This document shows, one piece after another, positions 29,048-37,900 of a stretch of 64,000 bases of DNA (its first letter is position 1; every line of letters starts with the position of its first letter). Under the pieces are notes generated by a model. It searched no databases, was not told the DNA's origin, and worked only from the letters and a program-made list of their open reading frames with translations. A program made the translations under genes and the position numbers. The DNA comes from a virus, in IMG/VR virus record IMGVR_UViG_3300021170_000017, positions 1-64,000 of that record; one strand, given 5' to 3'.

Positions 29048-29290
29048 TTATCGGTTCACGGGGTCGACACTGATCCGGATATGGACCTTGGCGGTTGCTG
29101 CCAGTCGAAACAGCCAATTGACGGAGAAATACTCGTGCCGGCCGCTCCTCATCCTCGAGAGACGCATCCAGGTAACGTCGGCAAACTCGGCGGCATCGGC
29201 CAGGGTGCGGAAGCGCCTACGCAGATCGGCATCGATCGCCCGCATCAGCGCGAGCTTGAACTGCGCCTCGGTACTTAAGGGTTCGGGCAC
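29048..29290 (-). CDS. XRE/HigA-type helix-turn-helix protein
   Basis: 80 aa with a GTG start. LADAAEFADVTWMRLSRMR is an HTH, followed by FSVNWLFRLAATAKVHIRISVDP, the pattern of HigA/XRE antitoxin-type proteins. No toxin gene is adjacent. It sits between the terminase genes, so it may regulate packaging genes or assist DNA recognition. Confidence 0.7.
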   Translation of the reverse strand: MPEPLSTEAQFKLALMRAIDADLRRRFRTLADAAEFADVTWMRLSRMRSGRHEYFSVNWLFRLAATAKVHIRISVDPVNR

Positions 29291-29611
29291 CTAGCCGCCC
29301 GCCTTACTCACTACCTCGTCGATCGCGGCTTCGCGGGCCCGGCCGCCGCTGCCGACGGGGAGCTCGTCGGGGGTGCCGGAACTGCCGGAGGCTGCGGGGT
29401 TGTGGGGAGCAGGGTCGGAGGCGGAGTCGGCGCCAAAGGCGCTGCGGGTGGGTGGCGAGACGGTGCGGCGGCCACCTTGGCGGTTGCCGCTCGAGTCTCT
29501 GGGATCGCCCTCGGAGGGTACCGCGTGCTGCGGACCGCGGGACACCGCGCCTTCCATGCCGGGCCGATGCGCCGGCTGATTGATTTCGCTTTCGTAGGTG
29601 GGATCGGCCAT
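29291..29611 (-). CDS. disordered Pro/Ser/Gly-rich protein
   Basis: 106 aa, low complexity (SPPTRSAFGADSASDPAPHN). Starts with MADPTYESEINQ. Probably disordered throughout. It lies between the small and large terminase genes; function unknown. A 61-base gap lies upstream. Confidence 0.65.
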   Translation of the reverse strand: MADPTYESEINQPAHRPGMEGAVSRGPQHAVPSEGDPRDSSGNRQGGRRTVSPPTRSAFGADSASDPAPHNPAASGSSGTPDELPVGSGGRAREAAIDEVVSKAGG

Positions 29612-29672
29612 GGCGCGCTCCTAGATGATGCTATACGGGGCGCGTGCAAATATGTCATATCCCGGCAAGGCG

Positions 29673-30452
29673 TCAAGCGGAGGTCTTCTCCTGCACCGCG
29701 ATGACACCCTCCTCGAGCGCGGCTTTCTCGACGTCCTCCGCCGTGAACCCCAGTCGCTGCGCGAACTCGAGACCGACCAGCGGCAGCATCTGGCGGGTGA
29801 GTGCGTGCAGTTTGCCGGTGGGCACGTTCTGGAACTCCAAGGTGTGATGGGTGTGCTTGTGGCTGTGGCGCTCGACGATGAGTTTCTCGGCGAACATGCC
29901 GTACTGCCTTCCTAAGCTGGTCAAGTACAGGTGCTGCTCGCGGATGGTCGGCAGCCGGTAGGAGATGCGATCGCCGCTCGAGCTCGTGATCTCGACCACC
30001 GCCCGCTGCTCTGCGGTCAGTTCCGAGTAGGGCTTCAAGCGTTCGGCGAACACCGGCTTGCCGTGCCACTCGACCGTGCGCTCGGTCGCCTGCTTGGCGC
30101 CTTTCTCCTTGACCCACTCCGTGAGCGGCTTTTCGGACATTTCATAGAACTCGGTCGGGTCGTAGAACACCCGCTTGACCATGCCCTGCAGGACCGCCTC
30201 ATCGTCGATGGCCAAGCGCTCGGCGATGACCTTGGCCTTGGCCTCTTGGATGGGGCGCAGATAGTCGGCGAACTTCTTGAGCTTGGCGAGGGACAGGCGA
30301 CTCGCGGCCGAGCGTGCAGTCGTGTAGCCGGCTTCGCGGTAGGCGCGGTCTTTGTCGAAGTGGTGCAGCCAGCGCTCGCAGAAGACCTTGTCCTGGTCGG
30401 TCTGGGGACCCAACTGCCGGGGGCGTTTTTTGATCCCCTTGCCTCGCCCCAT
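29673..30452 (-). CDS. terS: terminase small subunit
   Basis: 259 aa. DQDKVFCERWLHHFDKDRAYREAGY is the N-terminal HTH-like segment of TerS proteins (shown here in two parts: DQDKVFCERWLH and DKDRAYREAGY). The centre (RLPTIREQHLYLTSLGRQY) and C-terminal helices would form the oligomer core and TerL contact. It recognises the packaging site on phage DNA. Two genes upstream of TerL in the same leftward operon. Confidence 0.8.
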   Translation of the reverse strand: MGRGKGIKKRPRQLGPQTDQDKVFCERWLHHFDKDRAYREAGYTTARSAASRLSLAKLKKFADYLRPIQEAKAKVIAERLAIDDEAVLQGMVKRVFYDPTEFYEMSEKPLTEWVKEKGAKQATERTVEWHGKPVFAERLKPYSELTAEQRAVVEITSSSGDRISYRLPTIREQHLYLTSLGRQYGMFAEKLIVERHSHKHTHHTLEFQNVPTGKLHALTRQMLPLVGLEFAQRLGFTAEDVEKAALEEGVIAVQEKTSA

Positions 30453-30721
30453 CAGCGCAACGCAGTCGCCCGCTCGGCGCGCTCCCGGTAGGCTTTGCTA
30501 TAGGCGAGTACTCGCATCGCCGGTACCGCGTCCGGCAGTTGCCGATACTTCCAGGGTGTTGCAAACCAACTGCCGTAGTCGATGAGCTCGATACCGACGG
30601 TGGCCATCAGTTTGCGCAGCACCTCTTCTTGGCTCACCGCGATCGCGCAGTGGCGGAAGGCGAGGCCCTCGACCTCGAATTCGAGGATCTCGCAGAAGAT
30701 CGTGTCCTGGACCAGCCTCAT
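30452..30721 (-). CDS. small conserved protein, unknown function
   Basis: 89 aa, beta/alpha (TIFCEILEFEVEGLAFRHC; IELIDYGSWFATPWKYR). Start in an ATGA overlap. Position in the packaging operon is the only clue to function. Confidence 0.7.
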   Translation of the reverse strand: MRLVQDTIFCEILEFEVEGLAFRHCAIAVSQEEVLRKLMATVGIELIDYGSWFATPWKYRQLPDAVPAMRVLAYSKAYRERAERATALR

Positions 30722-30957
30722 AGCAGGTGTTTCCAGGCCCGGCCCAAGATGATCTCGCGGATCCGCTCGTAACTCACGCCGTATTCCCGGCTCAAGCCGC
30801 GGTAGCCAAACTGGGGGTCACGCGGGACATAGACCTTGCGTATCCGCCGCACCTGGTGGGCGTACAGTTTGGCCTGCGGGTTGCGGCGCCCCTTCGTGCG
30901 CGCCCGGGAAAACGGGGTCGAGGACTCTCCACCGCTGCCTATATGGATCACCGTCAT
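30718..30957 (-). CDS. helix-turn-helix type small DNA-binding protein
   Basis: 79 aa from the ATG at 30957 (ATGA overlap). YRGLSREYGVSYERIREII is an HTH followed by LGRAWKHL, a pattern common in phage HTH domains, often attached to HNH nucleases, that end 'I-x-x-x-W-K-H'. The basic leader (RARTKGRRNPQAK) would aid DNA binding. May regulate the packaging operon. Confidence 0.75.
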   Translation of the reverse strand: MTVIHIGSGGESSTPFSRARTKGRRNPQAKLYAHQVRRIRKVYVPRDPQFGYRGLSREYGVSYERIREIILGRAWKHLL

Positions 30958-31580
30958 CGCGGCACGTAGCTCCGCAGGTAGGCGGTGATGATCAGCGCGG
31001 CAGCCTCCCAGCCGTTCGCCACCTCGCAGCGCCATCCCAGCGCGAGCATGCGCTCGTGAAAGGTCTTCTGGTCATCCGAGGCGCCAGGCCCGCGGGTGCG
31101 CTTCATCTCGAGCCAGAGACCCGGACACTTCGTCGCCCAGATCGGCACCGGCAGGATGTAGTCCGAGGCGCCCGGCTGCGTCCCCATGGCCTTCAACTTC
31201 CCCATCGTGATGCCGCGGGTCTTCTTGTCGGCCCCCAGGTAGGCACCGTTGGGTACGTGGATCAGATAGTCTGAGACCAAGCCGCCGGCGAAGCGTTGCG
31301 TCTGCGCCCAGTCCATCAGCCAGCGGCACTCCTCGTACTCGAGCGGCACCGGCAACTGCGGCGTCCTCGCGCGTCTCGCCACTTTCGCCTTTTTAGCAGG
31401 CCGGATCTTCTCTGGCACCGGCGCCCCGTGGTGATCGCGCTTGAGCCCGTCGGCGTTCTCCATCGCCTTGACGGTCTCGGCCGGCAGCCCGCGGCCGCTG
31501 TTCTGCTGGAACTTGGCAAGGTTCGCGTCTTGGCGCGCCCGGATGTCAGCTAGGTCCTGTTCGGTGTAGCGGTATGGCAT
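30954..31580 (-). CDS. VRR-NUC domain nuclease
   Basis: 208 aa. The C-terminal half carries the VRR-NUC pattern: HVPNGAYLG, GASDYILPVP with the acidic Asp, LWLEMKRTRG as the E-x-K catalytic pair, DDQKTFHERMLALGW and the ending helix. VRR-NUC enzymes cut structured DNA such as Holliday junctions or flaps. The N-terminal half is a charged linker (AKKAKVARRART). It may resolve replication intermediates before packaging. Confidence 0.8.
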   Translation of the reverse strand: MPYRYTEQDLADIRARQDANLAKFQQNSGRGLPAETVKAMENADGLKRDHHGAPVPEKIRPAKKAKVARRARTPQLPVPLEYEECRWLMDWAQTQRFAGGLVSDYLIHVPNGAYLGADKKTRGITMGKLKAMGTQPGASDYILPVPIWATKCPGLWLEMKRTRGPGASDDQKTFHERMLALGWRCEVANGWEAAALIITAYLRSYVPR

Positions 31581-31936
31581 CAGCGCGGCACTCCCCTATT
31601 TTGCGTATCAAGGATGGCCTGCACTGTGTCGAGGCAGAACGCTACCTCGGGCGGCGGATGCAACTGCAGTCCATCCTTGATTCCGATCCAACCACCGTTG
31701 TAGCGCTCCGGCCGGCACTCCATCAAGAATTGCACGGTCCTACTCATGGCCGTCAACTGGGCCGCGTATAGCCCCTGAATCTCCATGCCGCGCTCGACGA
31801 CCTTGTAGACCCTATCGCGATGCGCCGGCCGCATCGCCGCCATGTTGGCCTTCAGCTCGGGGATGGCCATGGTCTGTCGCTGAACAAGCGCGCTGATCGC
31901 GTCGACGGACTTCAGCGGCAGCCCTTGTATCATCAT
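31580..31936 (-). CDS. helical protein, unknown function
   Basis: 118 aa, mostly helix (VDAISALVQRQTMAIPELK; RTVQFLMECRPERYNG). Stop overlaps the next gene. No motif recognised. Confidence 0.7.
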   Translation of the reverse strand: MMIQGLPLKSVDAISALVQRQTMAIPELKANMAAMRPAHRDRVYKVVERGMEIQGLYAAQLTAMSRTVQFLMECRPERYNGGWIGIKDGLQLHPPPEVAFCLDTVQAILDTQNRGVPR

Positions 31937-32199
31937 GAGTCGAGCCTCCGGAGTGTTTTGGGCGCCTTATGGCCGAACCGATCTTGCAGTAACACGCGCG
32001 TGACGATGGTGAGGTCCCGCCGGCAGTAGTCGTCGGCGATCTTCATCCACTCGTTCTGCTTGATCGGGTTCAACTGATCGGCGTAGAGCTCGCGGTAGGC
32101 TGTGATCAGTTTCATGGCGAGGCGATCGCCCAAATCGGCGAGCCGTTTTATATGGACAGAATTCACCCGCTGCCACTCGAGCGTTTCGCCGAAGGTCAT
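31933..32199 (-). CDS. first gene of the packaging operon, helical protein
   Basis: 88 aa, charged and helical (RLADLGDRLAMKLITAYRE). It faces the rightward gene at 32253 across a 53-base gap that probably holds divergent promoters. ATGA overlap at its end. Function unknown; operon-leading position suggests early or regulatory use. Confidence 0.65.
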   Translation of the reverse strand: MTFGETLEWQRVNSVHIKRLADLGDRLAMKLITAYRELYADQLNPIKQNEWMKIADDYCRRDLTIVTRVLLQDRFGHKAPKTLRRLDS

Positions 32200-32252
32200 G
32201 CCAGTCTCGCGTCATATTGCGGATGGCGAGTGTAGCCTCTACGCTCCCCACC
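32200..32252. promoter_or_regulatory. short divergent promoter region
   Basis: 53 bases between divergent genes. It includes an AT-rich patch (CATATTGCGGATG). Promoter hexamers are not clear; the only evidence is divergent gene starts with no room elsewhere. Confidence 0.35.
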
Positions 32253-32552
32253 ATGCTAGATCTCGACCTCGAACGGTTCGCGAACGGCCTGCATCAGACC
32301 CGGGCCGGCTGGCATCTGCGCATGGCGATCCACGAGGCACGCATAGCAGTCGAACAGATCGGGCGCCTGGAACGGCGCAACCACCCGTACGGCGCCAAAA
32401 TGATCAACGACTGGCGGCGCACCTACATCAAAGCCTGCGAGAAGGCTTCAGAGGCCATCGACCAGCTCTGGGATAAGCACCAGTGGCCGGCCGATGGCGC
32501 GCGGCGCCGCGACTTCGAGTGGAAACCTAGACCTTCGGCTTCGCGGCGGTAG
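32253..32552 (+). CDS. small basic helical protein, rightward
   Basis: 99 aa from the ATG at 32253. Amphipathic helices (HEARIAVEQIGRLERR; CEKASEAIDQLWDKHQW) and a basic tail (ARRRDFEWKPRPSASRR). A lone rightward gene between leftward operons; its last 26 bases overlap the end of the convergent gene at 32527. Function unknown. Confidence 0.6.
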   Translation: MLDLDLERFANGLHQTRAGWHLRMAIHEARIAVEQIGRLERRNHPYGAKMINDWRRTYIKACEKASEAIDQLWDKHQWPADGARRRDFEWKPRPSASRR

Positions 32553-32745
32553 TGGCTGCGGCTGCGTCGGCCGCCTGAATCGCCGCAACCAGGGCTGCAT
32601 GGTCGGCTCCGTACTGCGTCAGGACCGCGTTCACGTCATTGGCCGACACCGGTTTGCCCTCGGTCGCCTGCTGGAACAGCGCGAGCAGTTGGGGCGCGGC
32701 GCCCAAGAGGCTGGTCAGCAATCCTAAGATCACCGCGGGCGTCAT
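32527..32745 (-). CDS. small membrane protein, end of lysis block
   Basis: 72 aa from the ATG at 32745 (ATGA overlap). One hydrophobic helix (VILGLLTSLLGAAPQLLAL) then a soluble Ala-rich part (NAVLTQYGADHAALVAAI). A longer upstream start is disfavoured by the coupling. May be a lysis accessory; convergent with the gene at 32253. Confidence 0.6.
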   Translation of the reverse strand: MTPAVILGLLTSLLGAAPQLLALFQQATEGKPVSANDVNAVLTQYGADHAALVAAIQAADAAAATTAAKPKV

Positions 32746-33230
32746 GATTGCACCGCCGGCGGCGTCAACTTCACGGTACAGGCGTCGAACGTCTGGATGG
32801 TCAGCGGTTTGGTCGTTAAACACGCTGAGAGCACCGCCAGTGGCCCCAGGGCCTGGGCGAGGTTACCGGTCGCCACCCCCGTGTTGCCCGTCTGGGCGGC
32901 TCCGTACGCGACGTCCAAGGTCATTTTGATCGAATCCGTGATCGACATGACCTTCTTGGCCTGCGCCGAACTGATGAGACCGGATTGCAGCGTCGAGGTC
33001 GTGGTCTTGATGACCAAGTCCTCGGCGGTCACGGCATTCGCATAGAGCGCATCAAACGTCTGTAGTGCCGTCGGCGCCGGCGTCCCTGGTGTGGCCGGGG
33101 GGACCTGACAGCCACTAACCGAGAGTGTGGCTGCCCCCAAGAGGGCCAGCACCAGGATTGGGAGTAGCAGCGGGGATAGCAGCCGGCGTGGCTGTGGCGG
33201 TCGCGGTAGCAGGTTTAGCAGGTGACGCAT
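32742..33230 (-). CDS. lipoprotein, candidate outer-membrane spanin
   Basis: 162 aa from the ATG at 33230, with GGAG upstream. Basic N-terminus, hydrophobic core and a lipobox (LSVSGC, Cys 41) make it a predicted lipoprotein. Its start lies 116 bases inside the upstream membrane-protein gene in another frame, like the nested Rz/Rz1 arrangement. It is longer than typical o-spanins, and the mature part is Thr/Ala helical. I infer a role in outer-membrane disruption at lysis. Confidence 0.6.
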   Translation of the reverse strand: MRHLLNLLPRPPQPRRLLSPLLLPILVLALLGAATLSVSGCQVPPATPGTPAPTALQTFDALYANAVTAEDLVIKTTTSTLQSGLISSAQAKKVMSITDSIKMTLDVAYGAAQTGNTGVATGNLAQALGPLAVLSACLTTKPLTIQTFDACTVKLTPPAVQS

Positions 33231-33519
33231 TCGGATCTCCAGGTTGAACGGACAGGGCAAGGGTCGGCGCCCCGGGGGGCGGCTGATTCGGGTCCGGCAG
33301 CGCCGCGGGGCGCGAGCGCGCGAAGAAGAAGTTCATCTGCAGCGTCAAGATGGTGATCAGCGCTGCGATGACGGAGGTCAAGATGGTCGTGCCGGTCTCG
33401 CTCAGTTGCGTGTGAAAGAGCACCAGCACGAAGACCAGCGCGATGATGGCCATCAACAAAATGGCGGTGAACCCTACCTGGGCTTTGGCAAGCAGTAGGT
33501 CAAGGTCCGTCTGCTTCAC
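33115..33519 (-). CDS. two-span membrane protein, candidate holin
   Basis: 134 aa with a GTG start in a GTGA overlap. Helix 1 (about 17-36, ILLMAIIALVFVLVLF) and helix 2 (about 45-62, LTSVIAALITILTLQM), then a Pro/Ala/Thr-rich tail (AKPATATATATPAA). Two-span topology with basic and polar ends fits a class II holin, but the tail is unusual. The lipoprotein gene begins inside its 3' end. Confidence 0.6.
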   Translation of the reverse strand: MKQTDLDLLLAKAQVGFTAILLMAIIALVFVLVLFHTQLSETGTTILTSVIAALITILTLQMNFFFARSRPAALPDPNQPPPGAPTLALSVQPGDPNASPAKPATATATATPAAIPAATPNPGAGPLGGSHTLG

Positions 33520-33686
33520 GTGGTCCCGTGCCGCAGCAACATGATCGCTCCGATCAGGCAGGCGACGCCCAGCCAGCCAAAGTGCGGGGGCGGCCGCGGC
33601 GCCGGCGTGGTGAAGAACGTCCAGAACGCCTGGATGATGCAGAACACCAAGGCGAAGACCAGCAGGATCAGAACCCAGTTATTCAT
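33516..33686 (-). CDS. 56-residue two-span membrane protein
   Basis: MNNWVLILLVFALVFCIIQA opens the first helix; a Pro-rich loop (TTPAPRPPPH) and a second helix (WLGVACLIGAIMLL) follow. Lies directly downstream of the endolysin with an ATGA overlap, so a holin or antiholin is plausible. Confidence 0.65.
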   Translation of the reverse strand: MNNWVLILLVFALVFCIIQAFWTFFTTPAPRPPPHFGWLGVACLIGAIMLLRHGTT

Positions 33687-34180
33687 GACGGCGCTCCCGG
33701 GACGGTGATATCAGCAGGCCAATTGCCAGTTTCTATCATGGTCTCGAGGCGTCCGGCTCGGGCGGGGCCGACTTGCGATGTCCATAACTGGTCACTGCGG
33801 ATCTCGGCGACGGCGGAAGCATAGTCTTGTTTCGCCATGAAAGACAAGAAATGCGGCCAGCGCAGGAGCCCGGCGACGCCGATGTTGTAGGCGATATCAG
33901 CGAGCGCCACCTGCCGGACCGGGTCTAAGGCGGCGTACCAGACGAGATACTTGGCAAGCCCGGCTTGCACCTTGGCAATCCGGTTCTGCTCAATGAACTG
34001 CAGTTCCACGGCGTCGAAGCCGGTCATGAGATTGATGCCGATGCCGGCCGAGAGGTTGCCCTTGAGTGTGTCGCCCTTCTGGAATGTCTTGCCGGTGGCG
34101 TCATCGTAGATGTACTGCCGGTCGCCCTCCTCGACCTCGAGTTCGGCGTCCAAGTGTTCAATCGGTGTGGGTGTGTTCAT
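33683..34180 (-). CDS. endolysin, GH24 (T4-type) lysozyme
   Basis: 165 aa from 34180. Catalytic Glu (VEEGDRQ, E17/E18), Asp nine residues on (YIYDDATG, D26/D27), and the GNLSAGIGINL segment matching the GTLTIGYG strand of T4 lysozyme. The usual Thr is replaced by Ser in this segment. No signal peptide, so it depends on a holin. Cleaves the glycan strands of peptidoglycan. Central gene of the lysis cassette. Confidence 0.85.
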   Translation of the reverse strand: MNTPTPIEHLDAELEVEEGDRQYIYDDATGKTFQKGDTLKGNLSAGIGINLMTGFDAVELQFIEQNRIAKVQAGLAKYLVWYAALDPVRQVALADIAYNIGVAGLLRWPHFLSFMAKQDYASAVAEIRSDQLWTSQVGPARAGRLETMIETGNWPADITVPGAPS

Positions 34181-34608
34181 GCGTGCCTCGTGAATGCAAA
34201 AACGGCGGATGCGATCGCGGCGGCGATCGAAATGACAGACACCAGCATCAGCCAACCCTGGTGCAGACCGACACCCTGGTCCTGCCGGCTGTTGACCCGC
34301 TTGGTGAGTTCTTCGATCTTGTCAGAGAGCACCCGGAAGGATTGCTCGGCTTCGCTGCGCGGCATGAGGAGGCGAGCCGAGTCGGCGAGCGCACCGCGGA
34401 ATTCGTTCATCGACTCGAAGCGCTTCTCGCTCGCCGACTCCGCCTTGGTCACCGCCCGATCGGCCGCGGCCAGGGCGGCAGAGACCGCCTTCTCGGCGGC
34501 GGCGAGCGCGGCGGCCACCGCCTTTTCCTGGGCGTCGAACCGCATGTCGACGTACTGCTCGAGGGAGATGTACTCGCCCGCGAGCGGCGCTTTTTGCGGG
34601 TCGCTCAT
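34177..34608 (-). CDS. coiled-coil protein with C-terminal membrane helix
   Basis: 143 aa. Ala/Glu/Lys-rich helix with a repeated A-A-[AL]-A-A-A-[ED]-[KR]-A-V unit (about residues 28-60), then a coiled coil, and a C-terminal hydrophobic helix (WLMLVSVISIAAAIASAVF). Layout like the XhlA group of lysis-associated proteins. ATGA overlaps on both sides. Could be a spanin partner. Confidence 0.65.
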   Translation of the reverse strand: MSDPQKAPLAGEYISLEQYVDMRFDAQEKAVAAALAAAEKAVSAALAAADRAVTKAESASEKRFESMNEFRGALADSARLLMPRSEAEQSFRVLSDKIEELTKRVNSRQDQGVGLHQGWLMLVSVISIAAAIASAVFAFTRHA

Positions 34609-34943
34609 CGGCGCACCGGGTCGCTCGAGCGGGTACGTGCACCGGTGGAACGATAGGGGATCTCATCGATCCGCTCGTGGATACGCGACAGGCCGTCCTC
34701 GATGCGCTCGAGCTTGCGGGTGTTCTCGCTGTGCATGGCGGTGCGCGCCTGGGAGATGCTGTCCAGGTGCCGGGTCAACTCCTCCCGGGTCACATAGGTG
34801 GAGAGCAACTGCGTGTGTCCGTCCTGCAGGTCATCGATTTTCTTGCGGTAGATCGCGGCAAGCGCGCTCAACAAACCCACGAAGCCTCCGAGCAGCCAGT
34901 TGATGATGGTCTGAGTCGTTGAATCGGGTGTGACAGGTTCCAT
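34605..34943 (-). CDS. N-terminal anchor plus coiled coil, spanin-like
   Basis: 112 aa. One membrane helix near residues 12-33 (IINWLLGGFVGLLSALAAIY) then a charged coiled coil (TRKLERIEDGLSRIHERID). This is the plan of an inner-membrane spanin (Rz-type). It begins right after the giant gene (TGAATG) and leads into the lysis cassette. The lipoprotein at 32742 would be the outer partner, though the two are not adjacent. Confidence 0.6.
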   Translation of the reverse strand: MEPVTPDSTTQTIINWLLGGFVGLLSALAAIYRKKIDDLQDGHTQLLSTYVTREELTRHLDSISQARTAMHSENTRKLERIEDGLSRIHERIDEIPYRSTGARTRSSDPVRR

Positions 34944-37900
34944 TCAAGCAAATGCCTCCAATGATTGCACCACGCGCGGTCGCGGCTGTTCGGGCAGTGA
35001 ACGCCACAGTTCAGCGAAGGCCGGCATCCCGGCGTCGCGCAGGGCAGCCGCTGCGTCATCACGGCTCCTCCCCTCTATCAGCGACGAAATCTTATCCGCG
35101 GCCTCACGGGCCTTGATCTTGTCCTGCCGGATGTCCCGCTCGGTACCGCGCTCCTTCAATTTGGAGTCACGGATCTCCTGCCGCAAGGCTTCGACTTCCT
35201 CTTTGTCGCCCTTCTCGGTGGCCTTTTTAAGGCGCATCTGCAGACCCCGGATGTAGGACTTCTCCGTCTCCCGCATCTGGTAGCGATCCATCTGCTCAGG
35301 GGAGGTGACCCGGGCTGGCGCCGGGCCAAACCCGATGTACGGCATGGTCGAGAGCACCTTGCCGCGCGCGTCCATCTCGCCCGCGCCTACGAACTGCTTC
35401 GTCCCCTGAATCGAGAACGGCACGACCTGGCGCGCCCCGTAGGCGAGGCTCTGCCAAGTCTGTTTCTCCCATGAGTCGTCTGGGAACCGGATGGCGTTGC
35501 CGAAGAAATCCTCATTGGCATAGATCGAATGCAGGATCCCGAAGAGCGGGTTCGCCTTGTTGATCAGCGTGGTCACCGGCTGGGTGCCGTACTCGTACAG
35601 GTCCTTGGTGTAGGAGGGCATCGAGATGCGTTCTTTGGTCCCGTACTTCGTCATGCGCCCGGTCCACGGGAAAAAGTAATCCTTGAGCTCCTGCGGCCCT
35701 TTGCCCGTGAGCAACTGCTGAATGATGGCCCCAACAATCATGGTCGTACCGATGAGCGCCAGCGTGTACGGGATCTTGTGCCCGACCTTCTCCGCGACGC
35801 GCTGCAGTTTGGACTTCTGCGCCTCATAGTCGAGCCGCGCTTGGGATGTCTTCGAGAGCGGCGCCGCGGGCAGTTCCGCCGGCGCCCCGCGCGCCATGTA
35901 GTCCAAGAGCTTGACCACGTCGATGGGCGCGCCCCCGAGTTCGCGGATGGTGCCTAAGTTCCACCCCACCGCCCGGACCATCATGTGGTTGACGTCCTTG
36001 AACGTGCGGTTCCAGAAGACGTTGTCGTACACCATCTCGCCTAAGCGGTTGTCGACCGAGTTCCAGATGCGCTGCATGGCACCGGCGAAGGCGACCGGGT
36101 CCTCGAGCGGATTCCTGCGGATATGATCAGCCGCCAGGTCCGAGAAGACGCCCAGTTTCTGGAGCGGCACGATGTGCTCCATGATGATGCTGGTCGACGC
36201 CCGGGTCATGCGGCCGGCGATCTCGAGGCCGGACATGATGGGCAGCACTTTGAGCGGCTCCAACTGCCAGATTTGCTCGAGGTCACGCCATAGCCGCATC
36301 GCGTACTGCTGCGGGAAGGAGGTCAGGACCTTGGTGAGCGACTCGACCTCGCCGCGCGGTTTGGTGAGCGCCGCCTTGACGTCACTCGCCAGCGTCGCGA
36401 ATCCCACGCCCTTGAACGGCGAGAGCCCTTGCGCGGCCTGGAAGTAGTTGTCCATCTTGACCCGGCCGCCGGCGGCGGACAGGCCCTCGACGATGCGGCG
36501 CATCTCGGGGCTCGCGGTTTTGGGATCCACGTAGGCCCGCATCAGGCGCTGGCCACGGATCAGGTTCATGGCCGCCCCGCCGATGCCGGTCGATGCCTCC
36601 AAGAACGCGGCCACGGCGCGCAGCGGCTCGCCGTGCGCCAGCCGCTCGATGGCGAGGGCATTTTTCGATATAACGGCATCCAGCGTGGTGAACCCTAAGT
36701 GAAACGCCGAGAACCCCAACTGCAGCGCATTGGCAGCGTTCGACATCGCGCGAAAGATCTGCGCCGGCAGGAAATTGCGCAGCGCCGAGCTCGACAGATG
36801 ATTGTTGATCACCCGCGCGGCGTCGACCGGCATGATGTACTTGCCGCGCTCGATGAACCCCTGCTCGGTCTCGCTCCACTGCCGGACGCGCCCGACCGCG
36901 TCATTGATTTCAGCCCAGTCATCCGGACGAAGCTTGCCGCTCGGGAGGAACTTGGCCAGCCCCTCGTCCTTGAAGCGCTGCATGAGTTTTACGCCGGCGT
37001 AGAAGCGCTGCATCTCGCGCAATTTCGCAAAGGCCAGAACCAGCGGGTTGGTGCTGATCGGCGTCAAGCCTGCCTCGAGGCCCTCTTTGGTCGTCGGGAT
37101 AGTCCGCTCTTTCAGGAACGATGCCGGGCCCTTGAGCGGTCGGCGGCCGAAGATCTGGCCGAATATCTTTTTGGCCTGCGCGTCGTTTTGCCAGATGTGA
37201 GGAAAGTAGTTCTCGATGAAATTGTCGAGCGCGCCTACGCCCAGGCCGCGGATGTTCTCCCGCCAGCCGTCGAGTAGCTTGCGGATGGTGTCCGCGGCCG
37301 GTTGCAGATCGGGGCGCGTCGGCCGCCCGCCCTCCATCGCGTCGATGAAGTCGTACCGGTCCTGCGTCCCCAGCAAGTCGAATTGCTTGGAGTAGCGCTC
37401 GAGGTCCTGCAGCGCCGCCTCCGAAGCCTGCGCGAGCTCGCCCAGCGCTTCCCTGGTCACTAGGGCCGTCGCCCGGGCCGGCTCCGACACGCCGGCAGGA
37501 TCGGCGATGCGGCGTAGCGATAGCGTGAACTCGTTGTTCGGGATGGCGGCGACGGCGCGTCGCACCAGAGCGTAGGCGCCTTTCTTGGGTGAAGGCGGCT
37601 CGGTCCCCGCGCTGCCCTTGCGGCGTTTCAGGAACATCGGCTGACCCGCCATGACACTATCCCGCATAGCGGGTGTGATGCGCACCATGTGGGCCGGTAC
37701 CGGCGGTGAGAGCGACTGCGCAGCATCCAACGCGGCGACATGATTGGCCAGGAAGTGACGCTGCTCGTTGGTCCCTGACTGCATGATCCGCTGGTATTGT
37801 TCCTCAGCGCCTTCGTGCGGCAGGTTTTGCGAGTCCTGCCAGCGGCGAAGCCCCTCGCTGAGCTTAGTCAATTGAGACTCTCGGCCAGAATTCTCGACTG

